Origin: Litomosoides sigmodontis
Taxonomy: Eukaryota > Nematoda > Chromadorea > Rhabditida > Onchocercidae
Assembly: GCA_963070105.1 (NCBI GenBank)
Contig: OY718804.1
Span: forward strand, 2,830,817-2,894,816
DNA length: 64,000 bases
Direction of reading: 5' to 3'
Shown: piece by piece, positions 1 through 11,931 of the stretch
Position numbering within the stretch: position 1 is the first letter of the stretch
Layout: each line of letters begins with the position of its first letter
Notes under the pieces: generated by a model
What the model saw: the letters and a program-made list of their open reading frames with translations, nothing else
Databases searched by the model: none
What the model was told of the DNA's origin: nothing
Made by a program: the position numbers and the translations under genes

Positions 1-850
1 TGTAAGCAGTTCACATCCACATCCAGGAATTTCTGTATCACCGCTTCGTGCCACCGTGTTGACAACACCTCATTCTTCTCAAATTGGCATGTTATTATTT
101 GCTACACTATCGGGTAGAATCAACACCCACATAAATAGTTTTGCAGAAGTCTATAAGAGCTCACAAAAAATATTCATTAATTGAGAAGTTTTCTGCTCTA
201 ATATTTATGAGTCTATAAAATATAGAGAGTAAAAGCCTTCTCTCTTTTCATTTTTGATTCAATTGATTCCAGGATTACAGCAAACTTCCTCTGTACCTCC
301 CCGACAACAGACTGGACATCGATTCGTGACACAAGCTGTTTTAGTTGAGCATCCACATTATGCTGTACTACCAAGTCAGTCGTTGCAAGAACATGATGCT
401 AATCTTGCATTCGCTAATTCAATAGCTAATTATTTATCAAGGTTGAATGAGGATGAGGTTAGTTGTCTTAGTTAATTTGGTCTTAAAATAGCTGGTATTT
501 CAACCAAAATTCTGCCTAACATTTTCGAATTTCAGGTAATAACTTATTTGGATTTATTAAACTATATACAAAGGAAATTTTGGTGTACAGATAAAATATT
601 TGTAATGGCTTGTATACTAATTAATACTACTTGATGCTAATGCAACAAATTGGATTTTTAGAAGGCAGTAGCAAAAATGAATATTCAGCGAATACTTATG
701 GATGCACGTTTTGGCTTGGGTGCTTGCGCACGAATGATTCACGATGAGGAATTGAATGAAGCCACTGCTGCAGCTGTGGTGAGCACCACTTCCCATGATG
801 TTGTTTCAACGCGACAACACATTCATGGCACTTCACGACGACTAAATTAA
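1..850 (+). CDS. 3' end of a gene with a C-terminal BESS-like motif (partial)
   Basis: Three exons join in phase: the window edge to 113, 273-457 and 662-850, with GT donors at 114 and 458, AG acceptors before 273 and 662, and TAA at 848-850. They give the last 161 residues of a longer protein. The first part is rich in Ser, Pro, Thr and Gln and looks disordered. The segment across the last junction (F-A-N-S-I-A-N-Y-L-S-R-L, then K-A-V-A-K and I-Q-R-I-L) matches the spacing of the BESS motif, a short helical protein-interaction module found at the C terminus of MADF-type DNA-binding proteins. No MADF domain is visible because the N terminus is outside the window. The function is inferred from this short motif only. 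The frame is clean across both introns, so I trust the exons more than the family name. Confidence 0.7.
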
Positions 851-3611
851 CCCTGTCAGGAACTGAATTTCTTGGAATTTTTTCCTATAAAATGTAATTT
901 TATCAATTTTGCGTATGACGAAAATAGGTGAAAAAATTGGAGTTTCATTTTCTCAGGGTTAATTTGGAATCTTGTTTTAAACCGTAGTGTGTTTTAAGAG
1001 GTCATATGAACCGATGTAATTTTTCTTCTTTATCTGTTTTTGAATAACGAGGCTCACGCCGCTTATGCAGAACTTAGAATAAATGGGTTATTTTTCTTAA
1101 AAATTTTTTGGGTGATTACTTTTTTTAAATGGCTTCAATAAATTGGATTTTTAAACTTTAAAATAGAGTGATTAGGATATAACGAAGTCAATGTAATTAT
1201 TTGAATCATGCAGGTTTTTTTTTGCTATTTTGAGGTAGCATAAGTGGTAGAAATATTGCATCGTTCTTTTTGTATAACCTCATGCAGGCAGTTACACAAC
1301 TTGATCTCATGTTTATGATTAACTTTTCAATAAATTGTACATTGATAATAATTATTTGCAGCTTTTATTGTTGAGGTTTCATATTTTCGTAATTAATTTG
1401 TCCTATTTTTGCTAACATATATGTGAGATATCCAAGTCTCAATTTCCTGAGCTATTATTCTCTGTTTAAAAGGTTTTTTGAGTTTTGAGGTATTTTAATG
1501 CAGAGTATGTGGAAGATCAAAAATATCTGTTTAATTAATCGGGAAGCACGAGTACGAATATTGAGAATCATCGGAATATTGACTTCGAGAAATTATAAGA
1601 AAATTTCAAAGGATTGCACTTTTTCGACATTTATCATTTCAATCTGTATGCCTCCGTAGTCTCTTTAAAAGTCTACGCCACTGCCTTCTTTGTATTTGCT
1701 TTGTGTATGCTTGACGTTATTTTGTCTGCAGTATATCTTTAAGATCAATCCGGAATAAGAGAACAAATTCCGGTCTCTTAAGGATGTACTGTGCGTACTT
1801 CGTTATTTTGTTCCGATCTTGTTTCCGTTTGTACAATTGAACAGTCGAACAAGTTTGTTCTATGAGAGGATTAACTATTTGGAATGGCATTGAATACTAT
1901 TTGTCTCGTTTAAGAAATTGAAGTACTCATAAAACTTTTTGCGATTTGCTTATTTGGTAAAGCAAGATTTATTTTGCATTTCTCTGCATTTTTGAGCTGT
2001 AAATATGTGGTGTGTTTACCAAGGCGTGGTAGGAGTATCTGGAATGGATGTTTCTTCTGTGTTGTTTTGTAGAAATTTTTCATTATAGTTCAAATTCATT
2101 TAAATTTCGTTTAAATGTTTTTTTATATCCTTGGTTTGATTATTCCACCATTTGGTTTTTTGTCAAGACACGCCTATATTAAACGTACCTTTGGATATGT
2201 TTTTTCATTAACGAATCTTAGTTGTGAGGTTGGTTTGAAACTTCTGGGAAAAATGTTATTTTTATAAACGCGGTAAGCTCTTTGTACATTTATATAGGCG
2301 CACCCTAACACTGAGCTTGTCTAGTAACGTATCTAACTGTACAGTATTTCGTGTGTGTGTGTGTGTGTGTTTTTTTTTGTCCGTTCACAGTGCCAAAGGT
2401 TATCGCATTTCAATGCGATTTATGTAACATACATTGAAATAATTCAGAATTTAAAGTCTTTCAATTTCTTCCATCGATTCTGATAGTTATTACTTCTCGT
2501 GTACACTGCTATTTGTTGCTAGACATTGTAATCTATTTTCGTAAGCGTGAGTTTGTAGATTATTCTTATCTTATACAGGGATAGAATGTAGTGGCATTGA
2601 AGACGAAGTCTAGAAGAGTGGATTTATGATGTCTAGACAAAATTTTTGTGCAATGCAGTCCCTCTGCCTGATATTTATCGAGTTTAATATTTACGCTCAC
2701 ATTTTACAGTTAATTTACGTATTTTGCGGTTGGGTAATTGGTACAAACTTGTAAACAAAAATATCTTTTTTTAATCTTTTTTACCCGCCTTTTGGTGAAC
2801 GAGTGCGCGTCACAGAAACAGTTATCTGAAAGCTAACAATAAATTCCAATTTTACTTAGAGTGAATTGAGCAGTTGAAGAGTTCGATTACATTTTTCACA
2901 CGTAACATAATTTGGGGAAACTTGCTGATATTGATGCGGAAAGCCGTACAAATATCGTTACCACGCTGCCACTGTCGGCGTTGCATATTCAGTATCAGTG
3001 AAAAATGGCAGTTGTCCATTCATTTGGGTAGTGTATGTGATGATCGTTAAGGATGAGTTTCTTCTAGGTTGTTAGAATGAACAATGACGGAATTTATTTT
3101 GGGATGTTAGTGAGATTTTTAGCTTCCACGTATCCGGTCAGGAGTGATGGATTTGTAAAAAAGGATTACAAAGAGTTTTGTGCAATGTTCATACTTTCAG
3201 TCTTGAAAAGGAGGGATACGTGCATTCCTGAATTAAGTGAGTTATATAATCTGAAAAGTATGGACAACTATTCTGCAATGTTGCAAATAGAGATATAGGA
3301 TATTTTCCTGGTTTTCTATGGAATCGAAGACTTCTATTAAAAAGTAGATTGCTTTGTACAAGACAGTAAAAAGACTGATCAAGAAATCATTAACCTTCTG
3401 ATGTTGGACGCATATTGGAATGTAAATTTTAAAAGGCTAATTGTTGGCTAATTTTTGCCTTTACCTTGGTAGCTACTGTTCAGTATCGTCATGATGTGTC
3501 ATCAACAACGATGCTCACTGCGCCTCGCATTGCTTCCTCGCACAAACATCGGGAAATAATTGTAGTTGATTATTTCTGGTTGTACTTCTAATAGTATCTA
3601 TCAATTTGCAG
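851..3611. other. Intergenic region without a supported gene
   Basis: This stretch of about 2.8 kb is AT-rich and holds a (GT)10 run at 2351-2370 and scattered homopolymers. A 73-codon ATG frame at 3077-3298 has ordinary amino-acid composition, but I found no splice partners or recognised motif and do not call it a gene. The part just before 3611 would be the outron or promoter of the complex I gene. Confidence 0.6.
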
Positions 3612-3620
3612 AAAATAAAA
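3605..3620 (+). promoter_or_regulatory. Likely trans-splice acceptor and 5' UTR of nuo-4
   Basis: A TTTGCAG acceptor ends at 3611, nine bases before the chosen ATG (3621), with only A-rich sequence between. In nematodes this arrangement usually marks spliced-leader addition. It also argues against starting at the TTG codon at 3606, which lies inside the acceptor. The use of a spliced leader is inferred, not seen. Confidence 0.55.
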
Positions 3621-6600
3621 ATGGCAGGTGTATTATGTAAATGGATGCGTAGCAGTCCCTGGCCATACACTTCATCATTGCCTGTGTGTAGCAGAATTTC
3701 ACAGTTTATCGGTCAAAAGCGGACAATTGTTGAGAAGAGTAAATTAAAACTTGATCCAGACACTTATCCAGAGCCATGGCCTTATAAAGAAAAGGGGTAC
3801 GTCTTTAAATCGATGTGCATATATGGCTGAAGAATTGTTAATGAGCAGTAATTATTCTAGAGGCAAGTCATTTGTTTCATTTTTGTTCAGAATTAAATTA
3901 TATTCTCATTGAGATTTTCTTCCTTCAGATATCGATGGCAGCATGTTATTTTTGATCGTACACTAAAAAGATTTCATGAGAATTCGAAATTGATAGTGGT
4001 TGAAGGAAATATTGGTTCGAAGAAGGTAATTTACGTTGGATACTAATGATATGCAAATTCTTTCATTGCTTTGTATCATATCATGAAAGTTATGGTACCA
4101 GTTTATGAAGTCATTCTGTAGCGTTTTTATGAAGCAGATCGGAATCTCAGAAATTGAGTTGTGTCTTCCCAGAACATATGATCCCGTTTTAGTCGGATAT
4201 GGCTCGATCGCTTGCGGATCGATTAGGTTTTTACTTTATTCCGGAATTTCAAATGGATGAGATTCTGATAGATCGTTTTGGCAACGATTATAGAAACTAC
4301 TATCACTTGGTTAGTCATGGTTTTTGTAAGTTTGAATATTGATGACTGTTTGGATAAATAGTTTGTTTATATGGGGTTTTATGCTAATTTAGAAAAATTG
4401 TAGTGTTAGACTTAAAGGTGATGAAATAATTTTTGAGGAAACAAACATTTCGTCTGATATGGCATTGTTTATGACTAGCATATAAATTTAGCATTTAATC
4501 TTTGCTAAAATTTTTCTTTGCATGTGGAAAAAGTTATATCTTTGATGATGAATGAAGAGCAGTAGTAGTGTTTTTCTTTGTTTCAGTCCTCTTAATTGAT
4601 CATTTTGATTATAGTTTCCAAAATCCTTCCGTTTGTTTGACATGAATATGTTCTACAAGGATCCTTTCAACGATCAAACGGCAATGATGCGTGATCGTAT
4701 TCTTAGATGCAAATTTGATCAGTATTTGAACGCTATTGCACATATTATGAATACTGGTGAAAATTTGAATTTGTCTGTTTTCGAATGATTTGTATAAGAG
4801 TATCTCTTATTTAGGAATTGCATACTTTCAGCATGGTGGGCGTTATAGCTTTTTTTCAAATTAAAAGAATTTGTTATTACTCTATATCTATATCGGTATG
4901 CCTAAAATAGGAAATTGACTATTTGACATCACTTAACATCTCGAATTACATCATTCATGATTCACAGAAGTCATTGCTTTTCTAATTTTTATGACATAGT
5001 ATGTTTGGGAAGAATCGGGGACATTCGTGTCACTCTATTAAGCTGGTTTGAGGAAGACAGTGACGCTTTCAAGACCAAGGTATGATGGAATAGTTAAAAA
5101 TTTATAGTATGGTTTTATTTTATTCAACGATGTTGCATTTTTAGGTCAGGGTGTTGTTTTGGAACGTACTCCACACACTGATTTTATTTTCGCGAACGCA
5201 TGTCGAGCTAAAAATTACATTGGACCAGAATGTAAGTAAAATATGATTAACATAGTAATAGTTGTTTGGGTCACGATTTCAGTATTACACATGTTGGTCA
5301 AATCGTTCATTTGATATTTCATTCCTTATTTTTTATTTTGTTACATACAGTTTTGTTGTATTCGTATGGCGATCAGGCACCATATGCCATTTGATCGGGA
5401 ATAAAAGATAAAATTGAAATTACACTTGAACTTCAGGGGTTTACAGAAGATTCTAATTAATCCACTGAAGTAATTAATACGTCCCACTTTATGCTTTTTA
5501 GATTTCATCTACTATTACATCGAACGCAAGAATATGATACCACATTGCCAATTTTGGCCACATCTGGTCATTTACTTAGATGTACCGATCGATAAATGTC
5601 TGGAAAACATCCGTCAACAGGGAAATGTATGTTTCCTTTTTTTTGAATGTCGTGAATGAGTAACTTCTAAATTCCTTTTTTTGCTCCTTGTTATCAATGT
5701 TTCTGGAACTTAGAAAATAATTTTTGTGTATTATATAAATAAAAGAAAACTTGTTTTCGACAATGCTATGAAGATTTATGGTTATGATGAATATTTTTTT
5801 TCAAAATTCCAGACAAACAAGGTGGCAATTATTGATCAGACTTATTTGCAAACAATCGAGGATTCATATAAAGACGCCCTGAAGGAATTTAGGTTCAGTT
5901 ACATTCTTTTTGAGTTCAGATAAAAGCAAGATACATCAATGAGAAGCTCACAAAAATTTTATCGATAGTACTAATCTCGATAGTACTAAGATCTGTCGAT
6001 AGTACTAATCTCGCTAATGTTATAGAAGGCATTCAGAAATTTTGGTTTACGACTGGACGACACCTGGAAATGTGGATAACATCGTGGAAGATATTGAAGA
6101 AATGGACTTTGATTTCTTTGAACATCACAAAAACGAAGTTTTCAGAACTTGGGAAGATGGAAAAAATGAAATGGATTACTCCATTGCACGAAATTTGTAT
6201 ATTTTATTCTTTTGCAAAGTATTAGTGTGTCGGTCAGAAGCTATGACCACCATTCCATAATGATGGACTGGTGGGTTTGGTGCTATAGATATTTCTACTT
6301 TAATAGTTAGAATTTACTTGGAAATTAAAAGCATAAGAAAGTTGTTTGTTCATCCTGTTTCGTTAATAATGAAATAAAACAAAGTGGTTAATTGGAGCAC
6401 CATTGAAACAATTATGTAGTGAAGTAGATTAAATAAATTTTTAGTGTAACAGATAAAAGAGAAGCACATGCTCTAGCATTTTTGGGCTTATCTCAACATG
6501 AATGTGGCGAATTATACCAGAGTCCTCGAGAAGTTGGTCGCTACGTTCAGTGTATTCATAATGAGGTTAGCCTTTTTTTCCTTTCTTTTTGCAAGCGCTT

Positions 6601-7085
6601 TAAATAATTTGATTTCATGTGTAATTTGGTTGCATTTTGTTTCTATGTGTTTCTGCTCTGTATTTCTAAGTTCTTCATAGCATCTTTTCTGTCTACTGAT
6701 TATTAGTCCGAGGAAAATTTCAGATTCTAAAAACACCATATGTTTATTCAGCAATCAGGAATAACGGCGATAAGTTTGGATGGTTCAGCAAAATAAGCAC
6801 ATTCACAAAAGGAGAACCATGGTAAGCTATGTGATCCTTGTCGCGCCACTATATTGAAACTTTTAGTAGTGAATGGTGTGTAGTTATTGCTTAAGATCAT
6901 TTCATGAAGTTTTTTTACATCTTTGCACTTTCTGAACTTCTGTCAAAATTTAACCAATTTTTGTGAATTTCAGGTTCCAGTATTACTACAAGGATGCGCA
7001 TCTGGAGGATCTTATTGGTATTCAAGAAGTAATTGCCGATCCAACACATCAGAGTTATTATAATCAGATTCATAAAGAACACTAA
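3621..7085 (+). CDS. nuo-4: NADH dehydrogenase 1 alpha subcomplex subunit 10 (NDUFA10 / NUO-4), 11 exons
   Basis: An accessory subunit of mitochondrial complex I, in the inner membrane, belonging to the deoxynucleoside kinase fold family. Exons: 3621-3796, 3929-4025, 4193-4309, 4615-4756, 5145-5231, 5502-5626, 5813-5892, 6026-6196, 6445-6565, 6724-6821, 6974-7085. All keep phase and give 441 residues, longer than human NDUFA10 (about 355) and close to what I recall for nematode homologues. The first 40 residues are basic and Ser-rich, as in a mitochondrial presequence. The P-loop region is G-N-I-G-S-K-K-S at residues 85-92, followed by a kinase-like E-R-T-P-H-T-D at 184-190 and the NDUFA10-type D-K-R-E segment near the C terminus. 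The second P-loop glycine is replaced by lysine, so nucleotide kinase activity is unlikely, as expected for a structural subunit. Each intron carries GT and AG ends. The gene family is certain; individual splice choices are slightly less so. Confidence 0.93.
5963..6016 (+). repeat. Short tandem repeat in nuo-4 intron 7
   Basis: A unit of about 17-22 bp containing TCGATAGTACTAA occurs three times directly before the acceptor of exon 8. The copies differ by small insertions. It is intronic and has no visible coding role. Confidence 0.75.
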
Positions 7086-8298
7086 GTTTTTAATTAGTTT
7101 ATATAGGTTCTTACTGTCACCTCTTTTGTAATATTTTAGTTTATCGCGGTGACTTAAAATGTAATATTGTGTACAAAGACGATGTTGTGCAGAAGTGGTT
7201 AATTATGAAATCTGAATTGAGGGTAGATCACACAGTATCCTACTTTTATTCTGTTGAAATAATTAAGATTTTTTAAGGATGTCAGAATGTTGCACTATGA
7301 CTTGTTCTTCTGTGTTATTCTTGTGAAATCCGTACTTGCTTTTATTGCAATACTATTATGAGGCATTTTTCTTACACTAACTGTACGGTTGATCAGTCAT
7401 TCATTTTACGTAAGTGCTTAGTAAGCAGTCGTCCGACTGTTTTTTAGGATGCATTACGTATTTCGGATAATTTCTTATATAAAGTAAAATGCTTAACAAG
7501 TTCTTGATATCTTGTTATTATATAGCGATTCGATGTGGTATAACAAATTCGATGATGTCGCAAGATTATCGGAAATGTTTGGAAAAATCAATCGCTTTTT
7601 AAGCATAATGATGAAAAGTCTATTCAAGATAGATTCTTAACTTTATATAATGTCATTGGATATCCGTGCACACACAACAGTCTATGTGGATGCATAAAGT
7701 TGTCACCAGGTTCAAAAGATTCGAAGGATGGTGAATTGTGCACAATCGCTTGGACGGATTTTCAGACTAGCAATTCGTGGATAGGAGACATGAATTGTCT
7801 AACTGAAATTTATTCTTAATAAGTAAATAGGCAAAAGACAGGGACGGATCCTTTCGCTATTCATCAAGATGCGCAACTGAAAAATACACCTTGCATTGCT
7901 GAATGCTATAAAATTCACTTCGAAACGATTTTCAAACACAAATCAAACACTTCGTAATTCACAATTTAATGATTTAAATTGAAAATCGTTTCTCATTTTG
8001 TAAAATGCCAAGAATGTTCGTATTAATTAATCACTTAGTTTTTATTATTAAAAAATATGAAACCAAGTAGATTGTTTGAAGTGATCCACAGCATTTCACA
8101 TGCTATTTTAGTATTTTTTAGGAATAAAAATGGAAAAACGCACTTATTTTGTTGAAAAATAGCATCAAAAAGTAAGAGAAACTGAGCAGCAAGAGGAATA
8201 TTTTCATTTCGGATTATTAAAATAAAAAATTTGCATGCGAATTTGCGAAAAAAGATTTATAAACGCTCAAAACTAGCAAAAAAATTTATCATTTAAAG
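7086..8298. other. Intergenic region with an unexplained open frame
   Basis: From about 7554 to 7821 one plus-strand frame is open for almost 90 codons, ends in TAA, and is rich in Cys, Trp and Asn in its second half. It has no usable upstream ATG and I found no convincing upstream exon. It could be a gene relic, a missed terminal exon or chance. The rest is AT-rich intergenic DNA, including the 3' end of nuo-4; I saw no clear AATAAA close to the stop codon. Confidence 0.4.
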
Positions 8299-9120
8299 AT
8301 GCAATTTGCTCATTCTCAACCGGATGTGGAAGCAAACAAAGCAAATACACAGTAATTGAATTTTTTCGCTTTTTTTTTAAGCTCTGAATTAATCACCCTA
8401 TATCCTTAAGGATGGAAAATTATAAGAAAACAAACTACTCATTATCATTATTAAGCTGGTACTGTTTAGAAGTCAAATAAAGTACTGGTTTAGCGATTTA
8501 TTTTCAGCAATTCAAAATAAATCTTTTTTACAATTTATAATAAATCGTTAAATTGATACTGTTTGAAATTTAAAATAAAATGAGGAAAAGCTAACCTTTT
8601 AAGGTTAGCTAACACAAATCCAACTTGGCTTCATTTGATCGTATCCATACATGCTGCTACAACTCTTAGCTTATGTATCTTCACTGTACTCGGCTATGTT
8701 GCAAGCATCATTCCAATGGCACTTGTTGTTCTGTTCGTTTTTCAAACATTTATGAGCATTCTTGGCCTTACAGCAATTGATCAAAATCGTCAAGGTATAC
8801 TTCATTTGCTACTGTTTTTTTTAAATCATCAAATAACCGTTCAGTTTACAACGAGTAACTGAAAATTTCCACCTAATTTAACTATACACCGATCAGTTGA
8901 GCTATTCATCCTGAAATTCTACTGAAATACTCCTCCTTCTTTTAAAGATTATCGCTCATTGTACGTAACTGTAAATGCTGTAACTGCTGGATCGGCTATT
9001 ATTTGGTCAATTTATCTTCTGATAAAGATGAGGGAGCATTCAGTGTATGTTCCCGTCGTATTTCTTATCATTGCACTATTCTCGGTCTGTTTCCGTTTCC
9101 ACACTGAAATTATCGAATAG
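8299..9120 (+). CDS. Small four-helix membrane protein, function unknown (3 exons)
   Basis: Exons 8299-8351, 8604-8794 and 8948-9120 join in phase to give 138 residues. The start is an ATG directly after an AAAG acceptor-like site, which would suit spliced-leader addition. The first 26 residues are hydrophilic (Gln, Asn, Asp). Four hydrophobic segments follow at about 28-50, 53-75, 86-107 and 114-132, with a short polar loop (T-A-I-D-Q-N-R-Q-D-Y-R) between the second and third. No signal peptide cleavage site or catalytic motif is visible. I do not recognise the family; nematodes have many short tetra-spanning proteins of unknown role. The weakest part is exon 1, which rests on a 17-codon ATG frame with a GTAATT donor. 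Exons 2 and 3 are well supported by composition and splice sites. Confidence 0.72.
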
Positions 9121-9921
9121 TTTAAAATGCTAAATAAATTCACAGCATACACATTCTGCTACTAATATTAAAACATAAAATGATGAGAATTTACTTTAAT
9201 AAAAAAATTTATTTCAAAAATGCATTTACTTCTAGAAATCCCTTTACTTCTAGTTCATTGGGTTATTCTATAAATTCAATCACTACATTGTTGCTTCGCT
9301 TCATTAAAATACAAATTATTTATTTTCAAACAATTTCTTTACTATGATTACTCCTTTTTTTTCATTTAAATAAATTTTAAAACTTCAATATTCCAATTTA
9401 AGAAGTAATTAATAATAATCGAAATTAAAAAAGTTAGTTTCCTTTTTGTAGTTAATTGCAGCAATTTTATTGATATTTTTTGCTAATAAAAGGATACCAA
9501 AATGTCTCGACAAAGTGATATGCTTGAATTTATTTCCTTTTGTTAAAATCTTGCGTAGCACCAGTGGGATATCAACGATTGTAAATGTACGAAGTGAATG
9601 TTTGCAATTTATTTCATTAATTAGCTAAACAGTAGCTAAACATTTTTCTAACAACAATCTAGCTAAACATTTTTCCCAACAACTTTCTTTTAATTTAATA
9701 TATTAGGAATTCATTAAAACTTTAATTTGATGAAAATGTGTATGAATCGAAGCGCAAAGTGTTTGGAAAATTTTTTTCGTTTTCTTTTCGATAAAATAAA
9801 ATGATCAATTTTTTTTCCGATTAAATAAAATTATTGGTATGCATATGCTTGCACTATTTTCCATCGTTTTTTTTTCGGCTGTGAAAAACCTGATACTGAT
9901 GTTACCCAAAGAACTGAAACA
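9121..9921. other. AT-rich intergenic region
   Basis: About 800 bp with many A and T runs between the membrane protein and the next gene. Several AATAAA-like hexamers occur soon after the stop at 9120 (for example around 9132 and 9200), which may serve as poly(A) signals. Nothing else is apparent. Confidence 0.6.
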
Positions 9922-11163
9922 ATGGAAGAAAGTTTTACGCAACAACAAATGAGAACGAAAGAAGTGAATTCCAATGAATCACTGAATGACTCATTAAGAT
10001 CGATTGTTGGAGTGAGTAAATTTTGAAGCAACAAACACTGTCCTTTGTTTTTAGATAAACAAAAAGTTACGCCGAAAATAGAGTTGTACATTTTTGAATT
10101 GTTTTCAGTCAAAAGAACAACAGCAGGGGAGTTCAGAGTTAAAAGCAAAAAATGGAATATCAGAGATAAACAGTGAGAAATGCGCGAAAGAATCACGGAT
10201 CGCAGCTGGAATGGAAGAATATCCTGGTAATGAGTTCATTTAAATTTCAATAAATTTTAATTGTTTTGAACTTCAATCAGTCCAATACACTGTTTATCCA
10301 GCTGAATTAATTAATGAAATTTTAAGAAAAAAAACGGATAATTGAAATTGTTCGTTTTAATGATTAAATTGACAATAGAATGATTGATGAATTACTTTTA
10401 GATTGCTATCATCTTTTTCAGTGGTAGCTTTAATGAAAATTGATCATTTGAACGAAATATACGGTGAAGAAAAAGGAAAAAACAGCGCTACGTCATCGTA
10501 CGTAACGCATCATCCATCCCAGGTATATCGTTCGTTCCTTACGTGACAGATTATATTGCAAAACCTAAATAAATCATTCGTTCCAGGAACACTGTTCTAT
10601 GATTGGTAATCATTGGCGTGAAGTTTATTCAATACCAATCTTAAATGTATGCAACGCTGCTCTATGCGCAACTGATACAATAATCGATTGTAATCGTTTA
10701 CGCTTACGAGGACTAATCATGAAAAAATGTCGCAACAAGTAGGCCTTCGTTTCTTCTAATTTCAAACGAATAAGCTCAGGTTAACCGGTTTAAATCTTTT
10801 CCTAAATAATTCAATATTTTAGAAAAAAAATACGACGAATTATTCCAAAATTTTCGCCACTGGAAACGAATATATTCGAGCACTGTCCAGAGAAAAACAC
10901 CAATCAAAATTTGAAAAAGTATCTTACAGTAATATTGAAATTAACTCCTAATGAAAGCAATATTAGCAGCAAATTGATTGCAGTATTTTTGTTCGTCTCA
11001 CGTCACTCGCTATTTTCTTGTTCTTTATTTAATCATTACTTAATTTCAGGATGGATTTTGTGATGGAAGGCTCTTAGTTGCCTTGAACCATCCCTTGCTT
11101 TATCGAACTATTTTCTGCATTATATCTCGTAATACTGCTGTTTCTTGTGTTCATTTAAAATAA
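9922..11163 (+). CDS. Unrecognised 244-residue protein (6 exons)
   Basis: Exons 9922-10011, 10109-10226, 10422-10522, 10587-10738, 10823-10982 and 11050-11163 all carry GT-AG borders and keep one frame to a TAA. The N-terminal third is polar and charged (Glu, Ser, Lys, Gln) and probably disordered. The middle has several cysteines (around the C-N-A-A-L-C and I-I-D-C-N stretches) followed by a very basic block, K-K-C-R-N-K-K-K-I-R-R, that could act as a nuclear localisation signal. The last exon is hydrophobic with three cysteines. There is no signal peptide and I recognise no domain. It lies in the same orientation between the membrane protein and dbf-4, about 770 bp before the latter. The last junction (donor GTATTT at 10983) is the least certain. 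It may be a fast-evolving filarial-specific protein; that is inference. Confidence 0.65.
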
Positions 11164-11931
11164 TAAAATGATTAGTTTGCATAAATTATTATTTCTACCG
11201 TCTAACTGTTTCACTTCCAAATCTCCCTCGCTGATATTACCACGATCATAGAAGGAAAAAAGCAAGCACTGGATAAATGAAGAAATTTTGTTGGAAATAT
11301 AGAACGAAGAGAAAGGAAATAGAACACCTAATAGGTAGGTGCAGAATACGTCGAAGACTACACGTATAAAAATCAAGCAGAACTACTGCTAGAACTGCAT
11401 TTTTGTGAGACGATAATGTTCATACTGTTCAAGTCAGTGTGGTCCAAAGGCACGTCAGGAATACGCGGCGGTTTTGACTGCTTGGGTTTGAAGTGAAATT
11501 TATTAGAGATGAAGTTAGGGTGAGGGTTAAGGTCCAACTTGGAGTTTCTGGATTGAAGTTAGGCTATTTGAAGATGGAGCTAAATAAGAATGAAGTAGTA
11601 TCAGCTGCTCTTACTGTGAGGTATTCTTAGATAAGGCTAATGAAAAAGAGTGAATGAAAAAGGAGAGTATCTTGGCTGGATGGTTGCTTAGCTAACTTTG
11701 AGTTCTTTACATTTTGATTGGTTTATTTAGGCTCAGTTCAACTCATTTTAGTTAAGCCATTCATTTAAGTTTATTTTGTTTACTTATTTTATTTTTATTT
11801 GCTAGATAGTAGTTAGTAATTAAGTACATTTAGCTGACTAAATTTTTTAGTTTAAGAATTTCAAGTTTTTTCTTGATCATTATTTTAAGTTGTCTGCAAT
11901 GCAGTATTAATAGAGAGGCAAGGATCCCAGA
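11164..11931. other. Intergenic region before dbf-4
   Basis: No gene is seen. A minus-strand open frame at 11155-11376 overlaps the end of the preceding gene and has no supporting features. A CCCAG acceptor ends at 11930, one base before the dbf-4 ATG, and may be a spliced-leader site. Confidence 0.55.

Noticed and set aside
9831..10196. 121-codon minus-strand frame
   Set aside because: It is antisense to exons 1-2 of the six-exon gene, whose plus-strand exons keep phase through five introns.
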